From Nocardioides sediminis (GTDB lineage Bacteria; Actinomycetota; Actinomycetes; Propionibacteriales; Nocardioidaceae): a DNA stretch of 64,000 bases. Where the stretch lies: positions 558,001 to 622,000 of the forward strand of contig NZ_PZYZ01000002.1 in assembly GCF_003047295.1 (NCBI RefSeq), in the 5' to 3' direction. A model generated the notes under the pieces. That model was not told where the DNA came from, ran no database searches, and saw only the letters and a program-made list of their open reading frames with translations. Positions 30,546-39,508 of the stretch are shown here, piece by piece. Position 1 is the first letter of the stretch; each line of letters opens with the position of its first letter. Made by a program: the position numbers and the translations under genes.

Positions 30546-32105
30546 ATGCTCAACCTCGCGACCCTGCTCGAAGACAGTGCCCGCCGCCACCCCGACCGCG
30601 ACGCCGTGGTCCTCGGCACCACTCGCCTGGACTACCGGTCCCTCGACGCCCTCGCCAACCAGGTGGCCAACCTGCTGGTCAGCCGCGGCGTCCGGCCGGG
30701 GGACAAGGTGGCCCTCTCGTGCCCCAACACGCCGCAGTTCCCGGCCGTCTACTACGGGATCCTCAAGGCCGGCGCCGTCGTCGTCCCGCTGAACGTGATG
30801 CTCAAGGCGCGTGAGGTGGCCTACCACCTCACGGACTCGGAGGCGAAGGCCTACTTCTGCTTCGAGGGGACGCCCGAGCTCCCGATGGGCGCCGAGGGGT
30901 GGAAGGGGTTCCAGCAGGCAGCCGGGTGCGACACGTTCCTCGCGATCACGGCCGGACCCGTGCCCCAGCACGCCCCGGAGGGCGCAGAGCTGCTGACGTC
31001 CGCGCTCGGCGAGCAGCCCACGAGCTTTGACACGGTCGTCCGCGAGGCCACCGACTCCGCGGTCATCCTCTACACGTCGGGGACGACCGGGCACCCGAAG
31101 GGTGCCGAGCTGTCACACGCCAACCTCGTCCTCAACGCCCTGACGTGCAACCGCCAGTTCGGCGTCGTCGACCACGACGTGCACCTGGTCACGCTGCCGC
31201 TGTTCCACTCCTTCGGGTCCACCGTGCAGATGAACGCGGGCCTCGGCGTGGGGGCGACCCTCGTCCTGCTCCCGCGCTTCGACGCCGGCCAGGCGCTCGC
31301 GCTGCTCGAGCGCGAGAAGGTCACCTTCTTCGCGGGGGTGCCGACGATGTACTGGGGCCTCCTCGGGGCACTGGCCCGCGACGCGGACGTCGACGTCGAC
31401 GCGATCGCGGCCCGCCTCCGGGTGGCCGTCTCCGGCGGTGCCAGCCTGCCGGTCGAGATCATCCGCGAGTTCAGGGACCGGTTCGGGGTGCAGGTCCTCG
31501 AGGGCTACGGGCTCTCGGAGACGTCGCCCCTCGCGACCTTCGCGGACCCGGCGCGCGACCCGCGGCCCGGATCCATCGGCGTACCCGTGTGGGGCGTCGA
31601 GTGCCGGCTCGTCGACGAGGACTGGAACACGCTCGAGGGTGCGGACGTCGTCGGCGAGATCGCGGTCAAGGGCCACAACGTCATGAAGGGCTACCACAAC
31701 CGCCCGGAAGCCACCGCCGAGGTGATGCGCGACGGCTGGTTCCGCACCGGTGACCTCGCCCGCCGCGACGAGGACGGCTTCTACTACATCGTCGACCGGG
31801 CCAAGGACCTGATCATCCGGGGCGGGTTCAACGTGTACCCGCGGGAGGTCGAGGAGGTGCTCATGACCCATGCCGACGTCTCGCTGGCCGCCGTCATCGG
31901 GGTCCCCCACGACTCCCACGGCGAGGAGGTCAAGGCCGTCGTGATCCCTCGCGAGGGGGCGGCGGTCACCGAGGGCGAGCTCCTGGCCTGGGGCAAGGAG
32001 CAGATGGCGGCGTACAAGTACCCGCGCATCGTCGAGTTCGTCGACACGCTCCCGATGACCGCCACCGGCAAGATCCTCAAGCGCGAGCTGGCGGCGCGGC
32101 CGTGA
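30546..32105 (+). CDS. Acyl-CoA synthetase (AMP-forming)
   Basis: A 519-residue ANL-family ligase. It has the AMP loop YTSGTTGHPKGAELSH, GYGLSETSPLATF, the hinge GDLARRDEDGFYYIVDRAKD and C-terminal lysine TATGKILKREL. This layout fits medium/long-chain fatty acid-CoA ligases. It activates a carboxylate for the BKACE/PHA-type steps or beta-oxidation. AAGGA lies upstream of the ATG. Its stop overlaps a possible 37-codon gene that in turn overlaps the YeiH-like gene. Confidence 0.9.
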   Translation: MLNLATLLEDSARRHPDRDAVVLGTTRLDYRSLDALANQVANLLVSRGVRPGDKVALSCPNTPQFPAVYYGILKAGAVVVPLNVMLKAREVAYHLTDSEAKAYFCFEGTPELPMGAEGWKGFQQAAGCDTFLAITAGPVPQHAPEGAELLTSALGEQPTSFDTVVREATDSAVILYTSGTTGHPKGAELSHANLVLNALTCNRQFGVVDHDVHLVTLPLFHSFGSTVQMNAGLGVGATLVLLPRFDAGQALALLEREKVTFFAGVPTMYWGLLGALARDADVDVDAIAARLRVAVSGGASLPVEIIREFRDRFGVQVLEGYGLSETSPLATFADPARDPRPGSIGVPVWGVECRLVDEDWNTLEGADVVGEIAVKGHNVMKGYHNRPEATAEVMRDGWFRTGDLARRDEDGFYYIVDRAKDLIIRGGFNVYPREVEEVLMTHADVSLAAVIGVPHDSHGEEVKAVVIPREGAAVTEGELLAWGKEQMAAYKYPRIVEFVDTLPMTATGKILKRELAARP

Positions 32106-32215
32106 GCCGGCTGGTGACCCGCGCGCTCGACCGCCTGGAGCGGAACCCGGTCCTCGTCGCCGCATGGGCGGGCGTGCCCGTGGCCGCCCTCGCTGCTCCG
32201 GAGGAGCCATGGTGA
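32102..32215 (+). CDS. Possible small coupled ORF
   Basis: A 37-codon frame that begins with GTG in a GTGA overlap with the ligase stop and ends by overlapping the ATG of the YeiH-like gene. The predicted peptide starts MSRLVTRALDRLERNP, amphipathic, followed by a short hydrophobic stretch (VLVAAWAGVPVAALAAP). The double overlap would give continuous ribosome passage from the ligase to the exporter. It may encode a membrane microprotein or be only a coupling leader. No family is recognisable. Confidence 0.35.
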   Translation: MSRLVTRALDRLERNPVLVAAWAGVPVAALAAPEEPW

Positions 32216-33252
32216 CGGTCCTCGCCGCAGTCGACCAGGTCGTCCGTCCACCCGCGACGAACCGTCCGCGCCGGGTCCTGCTCGCGCTGGGTGTGCTGTC
32301 CCTGGGCGTCCTCGGGGCGTCGGTCTGCCACCTGCTCGTCCCGCAGGTGGGCGTCCTGACCTGGGCCATCGGCCTGGGCATCCTCGCCGCCAACGCCGGA
32401 CTGGTCCCGGCCGGCGCGGCGTCCCAGCTCGGCTCCCAGACCCGGCGCCTGCTGAGGGTAGGCATCGTCCTGCTCGGCTTCTCGGTCTCCTTCGCATCGA
32501 TCGCCGCCCTCGGGCTTCCCCTCGTCGCCCTCGTCGCCGGCAGCCTGGTGGCGACCCTGCTGCTCACGCTGTGGCTGGGACGCCGGCTGGGCGTGGGACG
32601 GGCGCGGACCCTCCTGGTCGGCACCGGCGTCGCGATCTGCGGCGCATCGGCCATCGCCGCGATGGAGGAGACGGCCGGGGCCGAGGAGGACGACGTCGCC
32701 GCCGCCATCGCGATGGTCACGCTGTTCGGAACCCTGGCGCTGGTCGCGCTCCCGCTGCTGCAGGGCCCCTTCGGGCTCACCGACGTCCAGCTCGGCGCCT
32801 GGGCCGGCGCGAGCGTCCACGAGGTCGGCCAGGTCGTGGCCGCCGCCGGCCCCGCCGGGCCCGCGGCCGTGGCGGTCGCGGTCGTTGTCAAGCTGACCAG
32901 GGTCGTGATGCTCGCCCCCGTGGTCGCCGTCGCGGGCGTGGTCACCCGGCTGAGGTCCGCCCGGCCCGGGGCTGGGACCGGCAGGCCCGCCCTGGTGCCG
33001 CTGTTCGTCCTCGGCTTCCTCGCCTGCGCGGCGCTGCGCAGCGCGGGTGTCGTCCCGGCGACGGCCCTCGACTGGATCGCCCAGGTGCAGGTCGTCGCCC
33101 TCGGCGCGGCCCTCTTCGGGATGGGTTGCAGCGTCCGGCTCGCCCACCTGTGGAGGAACGGCGGAGCCGTGATGGTCGTCGCCGCCGCCGCCACCCTCTT
33201 CCTCGGCACCGTCACCCTGGCGGGCGTGCTGCTCGTCGCCCCCGCAACCTGA
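32209..33252 (+). CDS. YeiH/UPF0324 family putative sulfate exporter
   Basis: A 347-residue membrane protein with about ten segments. It carries RLLRVGIVLLGFSVSF, GTGVAICGASAIAAMEE and GAWAGASVHEVGQVVAAAG, the signatures of PF03601 (YeiH). These proteins are annotated as putative sulfate exporters, on limited evidence. GGAGGAG directly precedes the ATG at 32209. It sits inside an acyl-CoA metabolism run, which is unusual and would make sense if the pathway releases sulfite or sulfate. Confidence 0.88.
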   Translation: MVTVLAAVDQVVRPPATNRPRRVLLALGVLSLGVLGASVCHLLVPQVGVLTWAIGLGILAANAGLVPAGAASQLGSQTRRLLRVGIVLLGFSVSFASIAALGLPLVALVAGSLVATLLLTLWLGRRLGVGRARTLLVGTGVAICGASAIAAMEETAGAEEDDVAAAIAMVTLFGTLALVALPLLQGPFGLTDVQLGAWAGASVHEVGQVVAAAGPAGPAAVAVAVVVKLTRVVMLAPVVAVAGVVTRLRSARPGAGTGRPALVPLFVLGFLACAALRSAGVVPATALDWIAQVQVVALGAALFGMGCSVRLAHLWRNGGAVMVVAAAATLFLGTVTLAGVLLVAPAT

Positions 33253-33265
33253 GAGGCAGCACCCC

Positions 33266-34912
33266 ATGACCGTCCTCATCGACGCACCCGACCGCGACGC
33301 CGCGCCCACCCATGGCACGGCCTCCGGCAGCACCCGAGCCCTGCTGAGCGCCGTCGGCCGCACGAGCGACCTCCTCGACCGTGGCGGCGCGCTCGCCGCC
33401 GACGTCGCCACCGCCCTGGTGGGGCGCTCCACCGTCGAGCCGGCACCCGGCGACCGCCGGTTCCTGGACCCGGCGTGGTCGGCCAACCCCGTCTACCGCC
33501 GGTGGGCCCAGGCCTACCTGGCCGTCGAGCGGGCGATCGGAGACCTGGTCGAGGACGCCGACGTGGACTGGCCGACGCGGGAGCGCGCCCGGTTCGCGGC
33601 CGGCATCCTGGGTACCGCGCTCGCGCCCACCAACACGCTGGTCGGCAACCCCGCGGCCATCAAGCGTGCCTTCGACACCGGCGGCCTCAGCCTGCTGCGT
33701 GGCAGCCGGAACATGTGGGACGACCTCCGGCACAACCGCGGCATGCCGCGTCAGGTGGACAGCGCGCCGTTCCGCGTGGGCGAGAACGTCGGCGCCACGC
33801 CCGGCCAGGTCGTGTTCCGCAACGAGGTCGTGGAGATCATCCAGTACACGCCGACGACGCCGACGGTCCGCGACGTACCGCTGCTGCTCGTCTGGTCGGT
33901 GATCAACCGCTACTACGTCCTCGACCTCGCGGAGCGGCGCAGCTTCGTCGAGCACGCCCTCGCCCAGGGCATCCAGGTCTTCGTGACCAGCTGGCGCAAC
34001 CCGACCGAGGAGCACGGGGACTGGGACCTGGACACCTATGCCCAGGCGCTCCTCGACGCGATGGACGCCGTCCGCGAGATCACCGGCAGCGAGCAGGTGG
34101 GCACCGTCGGACTCTGCGCCGGGGGCCAGCTCCTGGCGGCGACGCTGGGCCATCTGGCCCACGTCGGCGACGACCGGGTGGCCTACGCCGGCTTCGGTGT
34201 CAGCCAGCTGGACATGTCGGTGCCGAACGCCGCCGGGCTGGTGCTGCACCCCGCGCTCCTCGGGGCCGCTCGTCGTACGACGGAGCGGGACGCCGTGGTC
34301 GACGGCCGCTCGATCGCGGCGGTCTTCTCGTGGCTGCGTCCCAACGAGCTGGTCTGGAGCAACTGGGTCAACAACTACCTGATGGGCCTGGAGCCCCCGC
34401 AGTACGACGTGCTCGCGTGGAACAACGACACGACCCGGGTGGCCGGCGCCATGCAGCGCGACCTGCTGGCCATCGCCGTCGGCAACCTGCTCACCCGGCC
34501 GGGAGAGCTGGAGGTGCTCGGCTCGCCGGTCAGCCTCGGAGCGGTCGAGGTCGACACCTACGTGGTGGGGGCGGAGAGCGACCACCTCGTGCCGTGGCAC
34601 GGCGCGTTCCGGTCGACCCGGCTCTTCGGGGGCGACGCCACGTTCGTGCTCTCCGGTGGCGGCCACGTCCAGCACCTGGTCAACCCTCCGGGCAACCCGA
34701 AGGCCCACTACCGGACCGGCCCGCTGGCCGCGGAGGAGGACCCCCAGCGCTGGCTGGACGGCTCGGAGCGCCAGCAGGGCACCTGGTGGACGCACTGGGT
34801 CGACTGGGCGACCGCCCGGTCCGGCGGCGAACGACTGGCGCCCACCGGTCTCGGCAGCGACCGCCACCCACCCGTCGAGGCTGCGCCCGGACGGTACGTG
34901 AGGGAGCGATGA
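33266..34912 (+). CDS. phaC: Polyhydroxyalkanoate synthase (PhaC-like)
   Basis: A 548-residue class I/II-type synthase. It has FLDPAWSANPVYRRWAQAYL near residue 65, the N-terminal PhaC region, lipase-like box GLCAGGQ (C284, the acyl-carrying nucleophile), NNYLMGLEPPQYDVLAWNND and VGAESDHLVPW (Asp of the triad) and GGGHVQHLVNPPG (His). It polymerises hydroxyacyl-CoA on granules. Length is usual for class I/II. Overlap with the downstream hydrolase (ATGA) and then acyl-CoA dehydrogenase shows one operon. No phasin or PhaB gene is visible. Confidence 0.9.
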   Translation: MTVLIDAPDRDAAPTHGTASGSTRALLSAVGRTSDLLDRGGALAADVATALVGRSTVEPAPGDRRFLDPAWSANPVYRRWAQAYLAVERAIGDLVEDADVDWPTRERARFAAGILGTALAPTNTLVGNPAAIKRAFDTGGLSLLRGSRNMWDDLRHNRGMPRQVDSAPFRVGENVGATPGQVVFRNEVVEIIQYTPTTPTVRDVPLLLVWSVINRYYVLDLAERRSFVEHALAQGIQVFVTSWRNPTEEHGDWDLDTYAQALLDAMDAVREITGSEQVGTVGLCAGGQLLAATLGHLAHVGDDRVAYAGFGVSQLDMSVPNAAGLVLHPALLGAARRTTERDAVVDGRSIAAVFSWLRPNELVWSNWVNNYLMGLEPPQYDVLAWNNDTTRVAGAMQRDLLAIAVGNLLTRPGELEVLGSPVSLGAVEVDTYVVGAESDHLVPWHGAFRSTRLFGGDATFVLSGGGHVQHLVNPPGNPKAHYRTGPLAAEEDPQRWLDGSERQQGTWWTHWVDWATARSGGERLAPTGLGSDRHPPVEAAPGRYVRER

Positions 34913-35757
34913 CCACCACGTCGTACGTCGTCGTCGACGGCCTCCGCACCCGGGTGCGGGTCCACGGGGACGGGACGCCGCTGCTGCTGATCGGTGGTGT
35001 GTGGAGCCAGGTGGAGCTGTGGGACGACGTGCTGCCGTACCTCGAGGGCTTCCGGACGATCACCTTCGACCCGCCGGGCATCGGGGCGACCGAGCTGTCC
35101 CGCCGGCCACTGACGGCCGGCGGGCTGGCCGGCTTCGCCGCCGGCGTCCTGGACGCCGTCGGCGTCGAGCGCGCCCACGTCCTCGGTGTCAGCCTGGGCG
35201 GGCTGGTCGCCCAGGCGATGGCCCGTTCGCACCCCGACCGGGTGGGCGCCCTGGTCCTCGTGTCCACGGGCTACGGCCTGCCCGGCGTGCCCGGACGTCC
35301 CGACGTCCTGCTGAGGTTCGCACGTCCCAGGGCCTACGCGGACCCGGACGAGCTGGAGCGCAGCGCGGGCCGCATCTTCGGCGGCCGGCTGCGTGACGAT
35401 CCCGGACTGGTGCGCCGCTGGCACCTGCGACCGGCAGCGGACCTGCGGTCCTACGTCTACCGGCTCGCCGGGGTCGCCGGCTTCACCAGCCTGCCCTGGC
35501 TGCACCGACTCGACTGCCCGACGCTCGTCGTCCACGGCGACGACGACCCGATCGTGCCGCTCGCCAACGCGCGCGTGGTCGCCTGCCTGGTGCCCGGCGC
35601 CCGGCTGGAGGTGATCCGCGGGGGAGGGCACCTGGTGCTGCTCGACAGCGTCCGCGAGGTCCTTCCCACGATCACCGAGTTCCTGACCCACCTCCATCCC
35701 CGTCCCCGCACCGCGCGGCCGACCACCACCACGAGAGACCGAGGAGACCACCCATGA
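34909..35757 (+). CDS. Alpha/beta hydrolase, intracellular PHA depolymerase-like
   Basis: A 282-residue hydrolase. It has LLLIGGVWSQVELWDDVLPYL (oxyanion region), FDPPGIGATE, the nucleophile elbow GVSLGGLVAQAMA (Ser ~103), VVHGDDDPIVPLAN (Asp) and RGGGHLVLLD (His). The overall style resembles PhaZ of pseudomonads, and the ATGA overlap with the PHA synthase supports a role in mobilising medium-chain polymer. Other hydrolase roles remain possible. The C-terminal tail after residue 265 is Arg/Thr/Pro-rich. Confidence 0.75.
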   Translation: MTTTSYVVVDGLRTRVRVHGDGTPLLLIGGVWSQVELWDDVLPYLEGFRTITFDPPGIGATELSRRPLTAGGLAGFAAGVLDAVGVERAHVLGVSLGGLVAQAMARSHPDRVGALVLVSTGYGLPGVPGRPDVLLRFARPRAYADPDELERSAGRIFGGRLRDDPGLVRRWHLRPAADLRSYVYRLAGVAGFTSLPWLHRLDCPTLVVHGDDDPIVPLANARVVACLVPGARLEVIRGGGHLVLLDSVREVLPTITEFLTHLHPRPRTARPTTTTRDRGDHP

Positions 35758-36935
35758 GCCACAGCCCCGACTTCGACCTGTTCCGTCCGACCGACGACCA
35801 CGAGGAGCTCCGCGCGGCGGTCCGCCTCGTCGCCGAGAACAAGATCGCCCCCCACGCCGCGGAGGTCGACCGGACCGCCTCGTTCCCGCAGGAGGCGTAC
35901 GACGCCCTCGTCGCCTCGGACTTCCACGCCCCGCACGTCCCCGAGGAGTACGACGGCGTGGGCGCCGACGCGGTGGCCTCGGCGATCGTGGTCGAGGAGG
36001 TCGCCCGGGCGTGCGCGTCGTCGTCCCTCATACCGGCGGCGAACAAGCTCGGCAGCACGCCGCTGATCCTGTCCGCGTCGGAGGACCTGAAGCAGCGCTA
36101 CCTCACCCCGCTCGCCCGGGGGACGACCACGTTCTCCTACGCCCTGTCGGAGCGGGAGGCGGGGAGCGACACCGCCGCCATGCGGACGCGGGCCGTGGCT
36201 GCGGGCGACGACTGGGTGCTCAACGGCCAGAAGTCGTGGATCACCAACGCCGGCGTCTCGGAGTACTACACCGTCCTGGCCGTCACCGATCCCGACGGGC
36301 GCCGCGGGGCGAACGTCAGCGCCTTCGTGGTGGAGAAGTCCGACCAGGGCTTCACCTTCGGCGACAAGGAGAAGAAGCTCGGCATCAAGGGCTCGCCGAC
36401 GCGTGAGCTCTTCTTCGACGACGTGCGCATCCCCGGCGACCGGATGATCGGTGAGCCGGGGGACGGCCTCAAGATCGCCCTGCGGACCCTGGACCACACC
36501 CGCATCACGGTCGGCGCCCAGGCCGTGGGCATCGCGCAGGGTGCGTTGGACTTCGCCCTCGGTTACGTCAAGGAACGCCGCCAGTTCGGGAAGCGGATCG
36601 CCGACTTCCAGGGCATCCAGTTCATGCTGGCCGACATGGCGATGACCCTCGAGGCGGCGCGGCAGATGGTGTACGTCGCCGCGGCGAAGTCCGAGCGCCA
36701 CGACGCCGACCTGTCGTTCTTCAGCGCCGCCGCCAAGTGCTATGCCTCCGACGTGGCGATGCGGGTGACCACGGACGCCGTCCAGCTGCTCGGTGGCTAC
36801 GGGTTCACCGAGGACTTCCCGGTGGAGCGGATGATGCGCGACGCGAAGATCACGCAGATCTACGAGGGCACCAACCAGGTCCAGCGGATCGTGATGGCCC
36901 GGCAGCTCCTCGCAGACGGCCGGTCGCACGGCTGA
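35754..36935 (+). CDS. Acyl-CoA dehydrogenase
   Basis: A 393-residue FAD enzyme. It shows FSYALSEREAGSDTAAM, WVLNGQKSWITNAGVSEYYTV, the hinge KLGIKGSPTRELFFDDVRIP, RRQFGKRIADFQGIQFMLADMA and the catalytic Glu region AKITQIYEGTNQVQRIV. It desaturates an acyl-CoA at C2-C3 and passes electrons to ETF. The length is complete. ATGA overlap with the hydrolase makes it the last gene of the PHA run. GAGGAGA lies before the ATG. Confidence 0.92.
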   Translation: MSHSPDFDLFRPTDDHEELRAAVRLVAENKIAPHAAEVDRTASFPQEAYDALVASDFHAPHVPEEYDGVGADAVASAIVVEEVARACASSSLIPAANKLGSTPLILSASEDLKQRYLTPLARGTTTFSYALSEREAGSDTAAMRTRAVAAGDDWVLNGQKSWITNAGVSEYYTVLAVTDPDGRRGANVSAFVVEKSDQGFTFGDKEKKLGIKGSPTRELFFDDVRIPGDRMIGEPGDGLKIALRTLDHTRITVGAQAVGIAQGALDFALGYVKERRQFGKRIADFQGIQFMLADMAMTLEAARQMVYVAAAKSERHDADLSFFSAAAKCYASDVAMRVTTDAVQLLGGYGFTEDFPVERMMRDAKITQIYEGTNQVQRIVMARQLLADGRSHG

Positions 36936-37050
36936 CCCGCCACGCCCTGCAACAACCTGTCGCCCAGCTCCGGGACCAAAGGCCCGGTGCCGCAGGCGGC
37001 GAGGTGCCCTACCGTGTGGAAGGTCGGGTCTGTCGCAGGAGGTACGGGGC

Positions 37051-38067
37051 ATGGGCGGGTTCGGGATCGACCTCGGGACCGCGAACACGGTGGTGTGCCA
37101 CCAGACTCGCGGGTTGGTGCTCGACGAGCCGTCGGTGATGGTGGTGCGCACCTCCGAGACCGGCTGGCGCAAGGTGCGGCCGCTGCTGGTGGGTCGGGAG
37201 GCCCGCGACCTGCTGGGCCGCTGCCCGGTCGGGCTCGCCGCGGTGCGGCCGCTGCACGACGGCGTCATCGTCGACCTCGAGGCCGCGCGGGCGTTCATGG
37301 TCGGCCTGCTGGGCAAGGTCGCGGCGCCCGCCTGGACGCGGGTGCGACCTCGCGCGGTGATCGGGGTGCCCGCCGGGGCGACGGCGCTGGAGAGGCGCGC
37401 CCTCCTCGAGGTGGCGGACGAGGCCGGGATCCGCAAGCCGGAGCTCATCCCCGAGCCCATCGCCGGGGCCGTCGGATGCGGACTGGACCCGCTCGAGCCG
37501 CGGGCGCACATGGTCCTCGACATCGGCGGCGGCACCTCGGAGATCACCGCGTTCTGCTACGGAGGCGTGCTGTCCCACCGCTCGTCACGGATCGCGGGCG
37601 ACGAGATGACGCTGACGCTCTACCGCTACCTGCGCTCCGAGCACCAGCTGCTCGTCGGCGAGCTGACCGCGGAGGCGCTGAAGTGCGGGGTGGACGACGA
37701 GGAGGGCCTGTCCTCGGTGGTGCAGGGCATCGACCTGGCCACCGGCCGGCCGCGGCTGAAGACCCTGGAGTCCGCGGAGATCCTCGAGGCGTTGCGGCCC
37801 ACCGCGGACGCGATCATCGCCACGCTCGCCGGTGCGCTGGACGACCTGCCGCCGCAGGCGGCGGACGACATCCTGACCGACGGGGTCACGGTCTTCGGCG
37901 GCTCCAGCCTGCTGCGCGGCTTCGACAAGCTCGTCGAGTCGGCGTTCGCCTTCCCGGTGCGGATGGCCGAGCGGCCGCTCACCTGCGTGGCGGAGGGCGC
38001 CGCCCGGTGCCTGTCGGACCCCGATGTGGTCCGCGCCTACGAGGGCACCTTCCTCGAGGCGGTCTGA
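37051..38067 (+). CDS. MreB/Mbl-like actin homologue
   Basis: A 338-residue bacterial actin. It has FGIDLGTANTVVCHQTRGLVL (phosphate 1), VIGVPAGATALERRALLEVADEAG, IPEPIAGAVGCGL, LDIGGGTSEITAF (phosphate 2) and VTVFGGSSLLRGFDKLVE (adenosine). MreB organises lateral wall synthesis in rods. GGAGG precedes the ATG. This copy is not next to mreC/mreD but near a RodA-PBP fusion, so it may be a paralogue with a special role. It is followed after six bases by a PaaK/CapK-like gene, likely in one transcript. Confidence 0.88.
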   Translation: MGGFGIDLGTANTVVCHQTRGLVLDEPSVMVVRTSETGWRKVRPLLVGREARDLLGRCPVGLAAVRPLHDGVIVDLEAARAFMVGLLGKVAAPAWTRVRPRAVIGVPAGATALERRALLEVADEAGIRKPELIPEPIAGAVGCGLDPLEPRAHMVLDIGGGTSEITAFCYGGVLSHRSSRIAGDEMTLTLYRYLRSEHQLLVGELTAEALKCGVDDEEGLSSVVQGIDLATGRPRLKTLESAEILEALRPTADAIIATLAGALDDLPPQAADDILTDGVTVFGGSSLLRGFDKLVESAFAFPVRMAERPLTCVAEGAARCLSDPDVVRAYEGTFLEAV

Positions 38068-38073
38068 CCGTTC

Positions 38074-39465
38074 GTGGCCGGCCTGGCGGTCGACCTGGTC
38101 CGCGCGCAACGCGGGGGAGCGGCCGCCCTCGCCCACCGTCGGGCTGACCGTCTCGACGCCCTCGTCGACTGCGCACGCTCACGGTCTGCCTTCTACCGGC
38201 GTCACTACTCCGGACTGGCACCCGGTCGGGTCCGGCCGGAGCAGCTGCCGCCGGTGACCAAGCCCGAGCTGATGGCGCGCTTCGACGAGTGGGTGGGCGA
38301 CCCTGCCGTCACCCGTGCCGTCGTCGAGGCCTTCGTCGCGGACCCGGCCCGGGTGGGCCAGCCACTGCTCGGCCGCTACTTGGTGTGCGCCTCCTCCGGC
38401 ACCACCGGTGAACCCGGGCTGTTCGTGCACGACCGGTCCGCGATGGCGGTCTACCGGGCCTTCAGCGTGCGCGCCGACCTCATGTGGTTGACCGCCGGTG
38501 ACTGGGTGTCGCTGGCACGCCGCGGGTTCCGGTGGGCCGCGGTCGTCGGCACCGGCGGGCACTTCGGCGGCGAGGCCTGGATGGAGCACGAGCGACGGCG
38601 CAGCATGTGGCGCCGGCACACGTACCGGGTGTTCTCCGTGCAGCAGCCGCTGCCTGCGCTCGTGGAGGCGCTGGAGGACTTCGACCCGGCGATCGTCACG
38701 TGCTACCCCAGCGCCGCGGCCCTGCTCGCGGAGCAGCAGGCCGCGGGGCGGCTGCACCTCCGACCGGCCGTCTTCGAGACCGGCGGCGAGTCCACGACGC
38801 CGGCCGTGCGTGGGTTGCTCGACGCGACGTGGGGCCGCGCCGTCCGGGACGTCTACGCCGCGTCGGAGTTCGACCCGCTCGCCTTCGGGTGCGACGAGGG
38901 GTGGTTGCACGTGAACAGCGACTGGGCCGTGCTGGAGCCGGTCGAGGCCGACCGCACCCCGACGCCGAGGGGCGCCACGTCGTCGAGCGTGCTGCTGACC
39001 AACCTCGCCAACCGGGTGCAACCGATCATCCGCTACGACCTCGGGGACTCGGTGCTGGAGCGGCCCGACCCCTGTCCCTGCGGCAGTCCGCTCCAGGCGA
39101 TCCGGGTCGCCGGGCGGCGCGACGACCTGCTCGCCTTCCGGACGTCCGGGAGCGAGCAGGTCGTCCTGGTGCCCCTGGCCCTGGCGTCGGTGATGGAGAC
39201 CACCCCCGGGGTGCGTCGCAGCCAGCTGGTCCGGACCGGCCCCGACACGCTCCGGCTCCGCCTGGAGCTGCTGCCGGGGATCGACCCGGAGACTGTGTGG
39301 CGACAGGCCACGGGACGGTTGCGCGACCACCTGGCCCGGCACGGCCTCCACGGAGTCCAGGTCGAACGTGGCACCGAGCCGCCCGAGCCCGGTGCGCGGA
39401 GCGGGAAGTTCCACCAGGTCGTCGGGGCACCCTCGAGGCCGCCCGGGTCGTGGGGTGACGGCTGA
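38074..39465 (+). CDS. PaaK/CapK-like adenylate-forming ligase
   Basis: A 463-residue protein related to phenylacetate-CoA ligase. It shows the P-loop-like CASSGTTGEPGLF, TCYPSAAALLAEQQ, VYAASEFDPLAFGC and RYDLGDSVLERPDPCPCGSPL, the last being typical for PaaK and CapK proteins. Such proteins adenylate a carboxylate, often for polymer or exopolysaccharide decoration. GTG at 38074. Coupling to the MreB-like gene suggests envelope work rather than phenylacetate breakdown (inference). No phenylacetate catabolic gene is close. Confidence 0.78.
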   Translation: MAGLAVDLVRAQRGGAAALAHRRADRLDALVDCARSRSAFYRRHYSGLAPGRVRPEQLPPVTKPELMARFDEWVGDPAVTRAVVEAFVADPARVGQPLLGRYLVCASSGTTGEPGLFVHDRSAMAVYRAFSVRADLMWLTAGDWVSLARRGFRWAAVVGTGGHFGGEAWMEHERRRSMWRRHTYRVFSVQQPLPALVEALEDFDPAIVTCYPSAAALLAEQQAAGRLHLRPAVFETGGESTTPAVRGLLDATWGRAVRDVYAASEFDPLAFGCDEGWLHVNSDWAVLEPVEADRTPTPRGATSSSVLLTNLANRVQPIIRYDLGDSVLERPDPCPCGSPLQAIRVAGRRDDLLAFRTSGSEQVVLVPLALASVMETTPGVRRSQLVRTGPDTLRLRLELLPGIDPETVWRQATGRLRDHLARHGLHGVQVERGTEPPEPGARSGKFHQVVGAPSRPPGSWGDG

Positions 39466-39508
39466 CCGCGGAGCTCCCCGGTCGTCACCGTCGCGGGGGA
39501 GGAGCGGC

